A stretch of DNA of 5,772 nt from an uncultured Comamonadaceae bacterium (GTDB lineage Bacteria; Pseudomonadota; Gammaproteobacteria; Burkholderiales; Burkholderiaceae_C): contig CALBWZ010000042.1 in NCBI GenBank assembly GCA_937893415.1, positions 1-5,772 of the forward strand. Direction: 5' to 3'. Of the stretch, positions 1-5,772 are shown piece by piece. Within the stretch, counting starts at the first letter, position 1. Every line of letters begins with the position of its first letter. The translations under genes and the position numbers were made by a program. Under the pieces are notes generated by a model, which searched no databases, had not been told where the DNA came from, and saw only the letters and a list, made by a program, of their open reading frames with translations.

Positions 1-1133
1 CCCTGCGTGATGCGGTCTACGATTTCGCGCAAGCCGAAATAGCCCCGCGCGCCGCACAAATTGACCGCGATGATCAATTCCCAATGGACACATGGCGCAA
101 GATGGGCGATCTTGGGTTGCTGGGTATGACCGTACCCGAGGCCGATGGGGGCACAGGCATGGGCTACTTGGCGCACATGGTGGCCATGGAAGAGATCTCG
201 CGCGCCAGCGCCTCTGTGGGCCTGAGTTACGGGGCGCACAGCAACTTATGTGTGAATCAAATTAACCGCAACGGGACGCCTGAGCAGAAAACAAAGTACC
301 TGCCCAAACTCATGAGTGGCGAGCATATAGGTGCATTGGCGATGAGCGAGCCCGGTGCGGGCTCAGACGTGATAAGCATGAAATTACGTGCAGAAGACAA
401 GGGCGGCTTCTACGTGCTCAACGGCACAAAGATGTGGATCACCAACGGGCCAGATGCGGACACCTTGGTGGTGTACGCCAAAACCGAGCCCGAGTTAGGC
501 GCACGGGGTGTCAGTGCTTTCTTGATAGAAAAAGACATGAAGGGCTTCTCAGTGGCCCAAAAACTAAACAAGCTGGGCATGCGCGGTAGCCACACCGGCG
601 AGTTGGTCTTCAACAATGTGGAGGTGCCAGCGGCCAATATTTTGGGCGGCCTAAATAATGGTACCAAGGTGCTGATGAGTGGACTGGATTATGAACGCGC
701 TGTGCTATCAGGTGGCCCTTTGGGCATCATGCAAGCCGTCATGGACAACGTGATTCCGTATATCCACGATCGCAAGCAATTTGGCCAAAGCATTGGTGAG
801 TTTCAGCTCATTCAAGGCAAAGTTGCAGACATGTACACCGTGCTACAAGCAGGGCGCTCGTTTGCTTATACGGTCGCTAAAAACTTGGACTCGCTGGGTG
901 CTGAGCACGTGCGCCAAGTGCGTAAAGACTGTGCCTCAGTCATCTTGTGGACGGCTGAAAAAGCCACCTGGATGGCTGGTGAAGGGATACAAATATTTGG
1001 TGGCAATGGCTATATCAATGACTACGACGTTGGGCGTTTATGGCGCGATGCCAAGTTGTATGAAATAGGCGCAGGAACGAGCGAAATTCGCCGCATGCTG
1101 ATTGGACGTGAATTATTTGCTGAAACCAGCTGA
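1..1133 (+). CDS. ivd: Isovaleryl-CoA dehydrogenase, 5'-truncated by the window edge
   Basis: FAD enzyme that oxidises isovaleryl-CoA to 3-methylcrotonyl-CoA in leucine catabolism, passing electrons to electron-transfer flavoprotein; also called liuA in bacterial leucine clusters. The frame is open from base 3, well upstream of the first ATG at 84, and that upstream stretch reads as the family N-terminus ([17 protein letters not shown]), so 84 is an internal Met. 376 residues are visible; the family is about 390, so roughly 15 are missing. Counting from base 3, the flavin/substrate motif MSEPGAGSD is near residues 114-122 and WITNG at 145-149. The isovaleryl-specific signature is clear: the catalytic Glu lies in [13 protein letters not shown] (codon 693-695), matching human Glu254, while the position holding the base in most acyl-CoA dehydrogenases is Ala (codon 1071-1073, in YEIGAGTSE). 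The C-terminus is intact. The next gene starts 69 bases downstream. Confidence 0.96.
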   Translation, partial: LRDAVYDFAQAEIAPRAAQIDRDDQFPMDTWRKMGDLGLLGMTVPEADGGTGMGYLAHMVAMEEISRASASVGLSYGAHSNLCVNQINRNGTPEQKTKYLPKLMSGEHIGALAMSEPGAGSDVISMKLRAEDKGGFYVLNGTKMWITNGPDADTLVVYAKTEPELGARGVSAFLIEKDMKGFSVAQKLNKLGMRGSHTGELVFNNVEVPAANILGGLNNGTKVLMSGLDYERAVLSGGPLGIMQAVMDNVIPYIHDRKQFGQSIGEFQLIQGKVADMYTVLQAGRSFAYTVAKNLDSLGAEHVRQVRKDCASVILWTAEKATWMAGEGIQIFGGNGYINDYDVGRLWRDAKLYEIGAGTSEIRRMLIGRELFAETS

Positions 1134-1202
1134 GCCCTGCGGTCGTGTGGCATGCCAATGAAGAGCTGATAACGGGTTAAAAATTGGCACGACAATACAC
1201 GT
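1134..1202 (+). other. Intergenic gap with small inverted repeats
   Basis: This is the longest gap in the window. It holds a perfect 10-base palindrome, TGGCATGCCA, at 1148-1157. It also has a 7-base inverted repeat, TGCCAAT at 1153-1159 with ATTGGCA at 1183-1189, and a competing 6-base pair, GTCGTG at 1142-1147 with CACGAC at 1188-1193. These pairings are mutually exclusive. No U-tract follows, so it is not an intrinsic terminator. I see no convincing -35/-10 pair and no Shine-Dalgarno sequence just ahead of the ATG at 1203. Short repeats of this size can arise by chance, so any regulatory role is a guess. Confidence 0.3.
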
Positions 1203-1862
1203 ATGACTAAATCTCTTAACGATCTGTTTGATCACAACCGCACGTGGGCTGCTGATATGCAGGCCCAGTCCCCAGGCTTTTTCACCCGTCTAAAAAACCA
1301 ACAAAATCCCAAATACATGTGGATTGGTTGCTCAGACAGCCGTGTGCCCGCCAATCAAATTACTGGCCTAGAGCCAGGTGAAATTTTCGTGCATCGCAAC
1401 GTCGGTAATGTGGTTGCCCACTCTGACCTTAACGCCTTGTCAACGGTGCAGTTTGCAGTTGAAAGGCTGAAGGTGCGCCACGTGATAGTCGTTGGTCACT
1501 ACGGCTGCTCTGGTGTTAAAGCCGCCTTGGAACGTGCGCGCATAGGTCTCGCCGACAACTGGCTGCGCCACATTCAAGATGTACACGACCGTCACCAAAC
1601 GCTGTTGGACGGTATTGCCACAGAGCACCGGTTAGATGCGCTGTGCGAACTCAACGTCATTGAGCAGGTTCGCAACGTGTCACAAACCACGGTCATGCAA
1701 GATGCGTGGATGCGCGACCAAGACATTACAGTGCACGGATGGGTCTACGGCTTAAACGACGGACTGTTGCAAGACTTGAACATGACTGTCTACGACACAG
1801 AGTCTATAAGTGCTGTGTACAAACTAGCGGTGGTCAATGTGGCCGCGAGACAAAGAAGCTAA
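1203..1862 (+). CDS. can: Beta-class carbonic anhydrase (Can/YadF type)
   Basis: Cytoplasmic zinc enzyme that interconverts CO2 and bicarbonate, supplying bicarbonate to carboxylases. At 219 residues it is almost the length of E. coli Can (220) and aligns with it along its whole length. Zinc ligands are Cys43 and Asp45 (in GCSDSRVP), His99 and Cys102 (in GHYGCSG); Arg47 completes the Asp-Arg dyad. Trp40, Arg65 and Tyr182 match the E. coli residues (Trp39, Arg64, Tyr181) of the non-catalytic bicarbonate site, so this should be an allosteric type II enzyme that is inactive at low pH. The start is supported by alignment with the E. coli N-terminus, though no good Shine-Dalgarno precedes it. aceK follows 4 bases after the stop, implying co-transcription. 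The position after isovaleryl-CoA dehydrogenase suggests, by inference, bicarbonate supply to methylcrotonyl-CoA carboxylase. Confidence 0.96.
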   Translation: MTKSLNDLFDHNRTWAADMQAQSPGFFTRLKNQQNPKYMWIGCSDSRVPANQITGLEPGEIFVHRNVGNVVAHSDLNALSTVQFAVERLKVRHVIVVGHYGCSGVKAALERARIGLADNWLRHIQDVHDRHQTLLDGIATEHRLDALCELNVIEQVRNVSQTTVMQDAWMRDQDITVHGWVYGLNDGLLQDLNMTVYDTESISAVYKLAVVNVAARQRS

Positions 1863-1866
1863 CGCC

Positions 1867-3735
1867 ATGTCCAATAGCAATACCGCACACAAGCTAGACT
1901 CCAGCGTTGCCTTTGACATGGCCCGTGCATTGCTAGACGGATTCAACCGTCACTACCGATTATTCAGAGCGGAATCGTCCAGAGCCAAGCACCGTTTCGA
2001 AACCCAAGACTGGGCTGGTCAGCAGCGCGGGCAGCGCGAGCGGATTGAGTTCTATGACATGCGCGTGCTAGAGGCAGTGAACCGCTTAGAGCGCGAATTT
2101 AAAGCTGGGGCGACCAGTCATGGGGTGTGGCAGCAAGTAAAACTGCATTTTGTAGGCTTGCTGATAGACCACCACCAACCAGAGTTGGCCGAGTCATTTT
2201 TCAATTCGGTCACCACCAAAATCCTGCACAGGGGATACTTTAACAACGACTTTATTTTTGTTCGCCCAGCGGTCAGCACCGAATACATAGACAACGTCAA
2301 TCCCGCCAAGCCCACCTACCGCGTGTATTACCCCACCAAGCTCAGTATGCGAGCTGATGTGGCGCACATCGTGACGGACTTTTTGCTGCACGGCACTTGG
2401 GAAGATGCGGAGCGCGATATAGATTGGTTGCAAACCGCCATATTGGCGCGCTTTGACCACCACAGGCTGCGACCCAATTTCCAGTTTCAGGTGTTGTCGA
2501 GTTTGTTTTTTAGAAACAAGGGCGCCTACATTGTGGGGAAGGTCATCAACGGTTTTCAAGAGGTGCCGTTTGCGCTGGCCATCTTGCACAATGCAGACGG
2601 CAAGCTGCATGTTGACGCGGCATTGTTTGACGAAGACGACTTGCTTATGCTGTTTAGTTTTGCGCGCGCCTACTTTATGGTGGACATGGAAATACCGTCG
2701 GCCTATGTGCAGTTTTTGCGCAGCATGATGCCCCGCAAACCGCGCACTGAGTTGTACAACGCGCTGGGGCTGGCCAAGCAGGGTAAAACACTGTTTTACC
2801 GCGATTTCTTAGCTCACCAACGCCAGAGTACAGACCGTTTCCGCATCGCACCCGGTATCAAAGGCATGGTTATGTTGGTGTTTGACCAGCCGAGTTTCCC
2901 CTTTGTGTTCAAAGTTATTAAAGACTTCTACCCACCACCCAAAGACACCACACGCGAGCAAATTAAAGGCAAGTATTTGCTGGTCAAACAGCACGATAGA
3001 GTGGGACGCATGGCAGATACGCTGGAGTACTCAGACGTGGCGTTCCCACTGTCGCGGTTTGAGCCAGAGCTGATTGAAGAAATTAAAAAGTTTGCGCCAA
3101 GCCAGTTGGACATATCAGACACCAACAACGACGGCAATATGGAAGTGGTGATTAAGCATGTTTACATAGAGCGGCGCATGATCCCGCTTAACATTTATTT
3201 ACAAGAGGCTTTCGACTCCCTGCAAGCCAACGACCAAGACCAACGCGCTTGGGACCAACTCACGAGAGCCGTGGTGGAGTACGGCAACGCCATTAAAGAT
3301 TTGGTGGCAGCTAATATTTTTCCTGGTGACATGTTGTGGAAAAACTTCGGCATCACGCGACACGGCAAGGTGGTGTTTTATGACTACGATGAAATTGAGT
3401 ACATCACAGACTGCCATTTTCGCCGCGTACCCACGCCGCGCAACGAGGAGGAAGAGATGTCTGGCGAGATTTGGTACAACGTCGGCCCTAAAGATGTATT
3501 TCCAGAGACCTTCGCACCGTTTTTACTGGGCAACCCCAAAGTTCGCAGTGTGTTCATGGCCCACCATGCTGACTTGCTAGACGCCGCCTTTTGGCAAGAC
3601 AACCAAGCGCGTATAAAAAACGGTCACGTACACGACGTGTTCCCGTATGAAGCCTCCAGCCAACTTCGCCACATGTTTGGCGCTGTCAGCAACCCCACCA
3701 CCAGCGGTAACGGTATCAACCCGTCGCGTCTGTAA
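1867..3735 (+). CDS. aceK: Isocitrate dehydrogenase kinase/phosphatase (AceK)
   Basis: Bifunctional cytoplasmic enzyme that phosphorylates and dephosphorylates isocitrate dehydrogenase; phosphorylation turns it off and diverts isocitrate into the glyoxylate shunt. The start at 1867 gives 622 residues and begins 4 bases after can. An in-frame ATG at 1837 would only add ten residues read from the can 3' end, so it is disfavoured. E. coli AceK is 578 residues; the excess lies partly in insertions within the C-terminal half and in a polar C-terminal tail. Residues 1 to about 325 form the AceK-specific regulatory region. The kinase-like domain follows: ATP-loop APGIKGMVM at 328-336, Lys349 in VFKVIKD, then [13 protein letters not shown], Asp488 and Asn493 in [11 protein letters not shown], and Asp506/Asp508 in FYDYDE, matching E. 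coli Asp457, Asp475 and Asp477. Both activities are therefore expected. Neither aceA nor aceB is adjacent, unlike the enterobacterial aceBAK operon. Confidence 0.96.
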   Translation: MSNSNTAHKLDSSVAFDMARALLDGFNRHYRLFRAESSRAKHRFETQDWAGQQRGQRERIEFYDMRVLEAVNRLEREFKAGATSHGVWQQVKLHFVGLLIDHHQPELAESFFNSVTTKILHRGYFNNDFIFVRPAVSTEYIDNVNPAKPTYRVYYPTKLSMRADVAHIVTDFLLHGTWEDAERDIDWLQTAILARFDHHRLRPNFQFQVLSSLFFRNKGAYIVGKVINGFQEVPFALAILHNADGKLHVDAALFDEDDLLMLFSFARAYFMVDMEIPSAYVQFLRSMMPRKPRTELYNALGLAKQGKTLFYRDFLAHQRQSTDRFRIAPGIKGMVMLVFDQPSFPFVFKVIKDFYPPPKDTTREQIKGKYLLVKQHDRVGRMADTLEYSDVAFPLSRFEPELIEEIKKFAPSQLDISDTNNDGNMEVVIKHVYIERRMIPLNIYLQEAFDSLQANDQDQRAWDQLTRAVVEYGNAIKDLVAANIFPGDMLWKNFGITRHGKVVFYDYDEIEYITDCHFRRVPTPRNEEEEMSGEIWYNVGPKDVFPETFAPFLLGNPKVRSVFMAHHADLLDAAFWQDNQARIKNGHVHDVFPYEASSQLRHMFGAVSNPTTSGNGINPSRL

Positions 3736-3751
3736 CCGAAACCGCTCAACC

Positions 3752-3755
3752 GGAG
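3752..3755 (+). promoter_or_regulatory. Ribosome binding site of the thiolase gene
   Basis: GGAG lies 7 bases before the ATG at 3763, in the 27-base gap after aceK. It is the clearest Shine-Dalgarno sequence in the window and supports 3763 as the start. Confidence 0.75.
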
Positions 3756-3762
3756 AAATCCC

Positions 3763-4962
3763 ATGTCCACCACTACAAGTACCGATCCCATCGTTATAGT
3801 CAGCGCCGCGCGCACGCCCATGGGCGCATTCCAAGGTGACTTCTCTACCCTGGCCGCACATGATTTAGGTGGTGTGGTTATTGCCGAGGCCGTGAAGCGG
3901 GCAGGCATTGACCCTGCGCTGGTCGGCGAGTTGTTGTTTGGTAATTGTTTGATGGCGGGGCAAGGCCAAGCACCTGCACGCCAAGCTGCCATCAAAGGCG
4001 GTCTGCCGCTGTCAACCGGTGCGGTCACCATGTCCAAAATGTGTGGCTCTGGCATGAAGGCCACCATGCTGGCGCACGATATGTTGTTGGCTGGTTCTGC
4101 CGATGTGATGATGGCCGGCGGCATGGAAAGCATGACCAATGCGCCTTACTTGATGCAAAAAGGTCGAGGCGGCTACCGCATGGGTCACGATAAGTTGTAT
4201 GACCACATGATGTTAGATGGCCTGGAAGACGCTTATGAGGCAGGTCGTTCTATGGGCACGTTTGGTGAAGACTGCGCCGCCAAATACAGTTTCACGCGCG
4301 ACGCGCAAGACACATTTGCAATGGAGTCAGTACAGCGCGCCCAAGCTGCCAGCAGCAACGGCGTATTTGCCGCCGAGATTGCCCCTGTTACGGTTAAAAC
4401 CCGCAAGGGCGAGCGCGTGGTGTCCATTGATGAAGGCCCTGGCAACATCGATATAGACAACATCCCAACTTTGCGAACCGTGTTTAAAAAAGACGGCGGC
4501 ACCATCACTGCGGCCAGTTCATCGTCTATCAACGATGGTGCGGCGGCCTTGATGCTCATGCGCCACAGTCACGCGTTAAAGCTTGGCGTCAAGCCCTTGG
4601 CTCGCATCATGGGTCACACCACGCACGCACAAGAGCCCAATTGGTTCACCACGGCACCTGTGTTTGCTATGCAAAAGCTGCTGACCAAGACGGGTTGGGG
4701 CATTGAAGACATTGATTTGTTTGAAATCAATGAAGCTTTTGCTGTGGTGCCTATGGCCGCCATGGTCGAGCTCAACATTGCGCGCAAAAAAGTCAACGTG
4801 CACGGTGGTGCGTGTGCATTGGGACACCCTATTGGTGCCAGCGGTGCCCGCATCATCGTGACCTTGCTAAACGCTTTGTTGCACAGCGGCGGCAAGCGCG
4901 GTGTGGCGTCCTTGTGTATTGGCGGAGGCGAAGCCACCGCCATGGCCTTTGAGCTGATTTAA
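3763..4962 (+). CDS. Acetyl-CoA acetyltransferase-type thiolase (AtoB/PhaA-like)
   Basis: Thiolase that reversibly splits acetoacetyl-CoA with CoA into two acetyl-CoA; a somewhat wider 3-ketoacyl-CoA range cannot be excluded. At 399 residues it is close to the usual 390-395. The nucleophile is Cys94 in SKMCGSGMKA. The remaining catalytic elements are Asn323 in NEAFA, His355 in GHPIGASGAR and Cys385 in CIGGGEA. GGMESMTNAPYLM, around residues 119-131, is the standard loop. All active-site motifs are present, so the enzyme should be active. A usually conserved Asn in the TAAN(S/A)S segment is Ser here. Context favours the degradative direction: it follows leucine catabolism and aceK and is followed 12 bases later by an acyl-CoA dehydrogenase. 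The same chemistry run backwards would feed polyhydroxybutyrate synthesis, but no phaB or phaC is in view. Confidence 0.94.
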   Translation: MSTTTSTDPIVIVSAARTPMGAFQGDFSTLAAHDLGGVVIAEAVKRAGIDPALVGELLFGNCLMAGQGQAPARQAAIKGGLPLSTGAVTMSKMCGSGMKATMLAHDMLLAGSADVMMAGGMESMTNAPYLMQKGRGGYRMGHDKLYDHMMLDGLEDAYEAGRSMGTFGEDCAAKYSFTRDAQDTFAMESVQRAQAASSNGVFAAEIAPVTVKTRKGERVVSIDEGPGNIDIDNIPTLRTVFKKDGGTITAASSSSINDGAAALMLMRHSHALKLGVKPLARIMGHTTHAQEPNWFTTAPVFAMQKLLTKTGWGIEDIDLFEINEAFAVVPMAAMVELNIARKKVNVHGGACALGHPIGASGARIIVTLLNALLHSGGKRGVASLCIGGGEATAMAFELI

Positions 4963-4965
4963 AAA

Positions 4966-4970
4966 AGGTA
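4966..4970 (+). promoter_or_regulatory. Ribosome binding site of the second acyl-CoA dehydrogenase
   Basis: An AGG core preceded by an A run lies 6 bases before the ATG at 4975, within the 12-base gap after the thiolase stop. The tight spacing suggests translational coupling to the thiolase. Confidence 0.55.
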
Positions 4971-4974
4971 GTTC

Positions 4975-5772
4975 ATGTTACTCAACGACGACCAGCGCAT
5001 GGTGCAAGAAGCCGTTCGTGCCTTTTCCCAAGAGCAGCTGTGGCCACATGCACCCGCGTGGGACAAAGCCCACACCTTTCCAGTGCAAGCCCACAAAGGC
5101 TTGGCGGCCCTTGGCTGTTACGGTATTTGCGTGCCTGAAGAATTGGGCGGCGCAGGGTTGGACTACGTCACCTTGGCGGTGGTTCTAGAAGAAATTGCTG
5201 CTGGCGACGGCGGCACCAGCACCGTTATTTCGGTGACCAACTGCCCCGTTAATGCCATTCTCATGAAGAACGGCACCCCACAGCAGCAGCGCGACTGGCT
5301 CACGCCTTTGGCCAAAGGCGAGATGTTGGGTGCGTTTTGCTTGACAGAGCCACACGTAGGCAGCGACGCCAGCGGCATGCGAACAACGGCTGTTCTGGAT
5401 GGAGACCACTATGTGTTGAACGGCGTTAAGCAATTCATCACCAGTGGTCAAAACGCCGATGTAGCCATCGTCATCGCCGTGACAGACAAAGCAGCTGGCA
5501 AAAAAGGCATGAGTGCCTTCTTGGTGCCTACCAAGGCCGAGGGTTATGTGGTGGCGCGACTAGAGGACAAGCTGGGTCAAAACTCTAGTGACACCGCACA
5601 AATCAACTTAGAAAATTGCCGCATACCGGTTGAAAACCGCTTGGGCCAGGAAGGCGAAGGCTACCGCATTGCGCTTGGGGCGCTAGAGGGCGGGCGTATT
5701 GGTATTGCCGCGCAAAGCATTGGCATGGCCAGAAGCGCATTCGACTGCGCGCTGACCTACTCCAAACAGCGC
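4975..5772 (+). CDS. Acyl-CoA dehydrogenase, 3'-truncated by the window edge
   Basis: FAD enzyme introducing a 2,3-double bond into an acyl-CoA, with electrons going to electron-transfer flavoprotein. The frame is open from ATG 4975 to the last base, giving 266 residues; the family is usually about 375-385, so some 110 are outside the window. Order: N-terminal helical domain to about residue 115 (starting LLNDDQRMVQEAVRAF, with PEELGGAG inside), then the beta domain with CLTEPHVGSDAS at 122-133 and FITSG at 154-158, then the start of the C-terminal helical domain with LEGGRIGIAAQ near 237-247. At the helix position where the isovaleryl-type enzyme has its catalytic Glu, this protein has Gly (LEGGR), so its base should be the usual Glu in the missing C-terminal part. 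It is therefore a different subfamily, probably short- or medium-chain; the substrate cannot be told. Confidence 0.93.
   Translation, partial: MLLNDDQRMVQEAVRAFSQEQLWPHAPAWDKAHTFPVQAHKGLAALGCYGICVPEELGGAGLDYVTLAVVLEEIAAGDGGTSTVISVTNCPVNAILMKNGTPQQQRDWLTPLAKGEMLGAFCLTEPHVGSDASGMRTTAVLDGDHYVLNGVKQFITSGQNADVAIVIAVTDKAAGKKGMSAFLVPTKAEGYVVARLEDKLGQNSSDTAQINLENCRIPVENRLGQEGEGYRIALGALEGGRIGIAAQSIGMARSAFDCALTYSKQR

Noticed and set aside
84..86. ATG at 84 as the start of isovaleryl-CoA dehydrogenase
   Set aside because: The frame stays open to the left edge, and residues encoded from base 3 match the family N-terminus, so the true start is outside the window.
1142..1193. Intrinsic terminator after isovaleryl-CoA dehydrogenase
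   Set aside because: The inverted repeats are short and have no U-tract after them on the + strand.
2194..2610. 138-codon minus-strand open frame inside aceK
   Set aside because: aceK is continuous and conserved across this stretch. The minus-strand product has no recognisable motif and no ribosome binding site that I could see.
3624..4139. 171-codon open frame on the minus strand across the aceK/thiolase junction
   Set aside because: It lies opposite two well-supported genes, its translation resembles no family I know, and it spans their junction. It is the antisense shadow of the coding frames.
4233..4943. Minus-strand open frames of 108 and 109 codons inside the thiolase gene
   Set aside because: They are complementary to conserved thiolase codons, and open antisense frames are common opposite such genes.
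4960..4968. A-run followed by GG resembling a slippery frameshift site at the thiolase end
   Set aside because: The A-run begins within the in-frame TAA, so ribosomes terminate there. It is better explained as part of the next gene's ribosome binding site.
1..5772. Mobile element, CRISPR array, tRNA/rRNA, phage or defence genes
   Set aside because: Nearly every base is in five metabolic or regulatory genes with even codon character. I saw no direct repeats, transposase motifs or structural RNA signatures.

Overview
The window is a compact block of five genes, all on the + strand. I see no mobile element, RNA gene, CRISPR array or foreign-looking segment. The proteins and their order (isovaleryl-CoA dehydrogenase, beta-carbonic anhydrase, isocitrate dehydrogenase kinase/phosphatase, thiolase, second acyl-CoA dehydrogenase) suggest a betaproteobacterium of the Burkholderiales, probably Comamonadaceae-like. 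That placement rests on remembered gene order and on how the proteins read against known family members, not on a search. Base composition is moderate for that group and looks even from end to end by eye.

Layout: (1) 1-1133, isovaleryl-CoA dehydrogenase, lacking only its first residues at the left edge. (2) 1134-1202, a 69-base gap holding small inverted repeats and no clear ribosome binding site. (3) 1203-1862, a complete type II beta-carbonic anhydrase (Can). (4) 1867-3735, a complete aceK, 4 bases after can. (5) 3763-4962, a complete acetyl-CoA acetyltransferase-type thiolase, 27 bases after aceK, with a clear GGAG site. (6) 4975-5772, a second acyl-CoA dehydrogenase, 12 bases after the thiolase, cut by the right edge. 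The short gaps from can onward suggest one transcript. Whether the first gene belongs to it is less certain.

How the genes fit together (inference from known pathways): isovaleryl-CoA dehydrogenase performs the first step specific to leucine breakdown. The next step, methylcrotonyl-CoA carboxylase (not in this window), uses bicarbonate, which carbonic anhydrase can supply. Leucine breakdown ends in acetyl-CoA and acetoacetate, and thiolase splits acetoacetyl-CoA into two acetyl-CoA. Growth on acetyl-CoA alone needs the glyoxylate shunt, and AceK directs isocitrate to it by inactivating isocitrate dehydrogenase. The block therefore reads as acyl-CoA catabolism genes packed with a bicarbonate supplier and a TCA/glyoxylate switch.

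I found no evidence of a previously undescribed system. The points worth a second look are contextual: aceK without aceA or aceB beside it, can inside a catabolic cluster, and two acyl-CoA dehydrogenases that appear to carry their catalytic base in different places.
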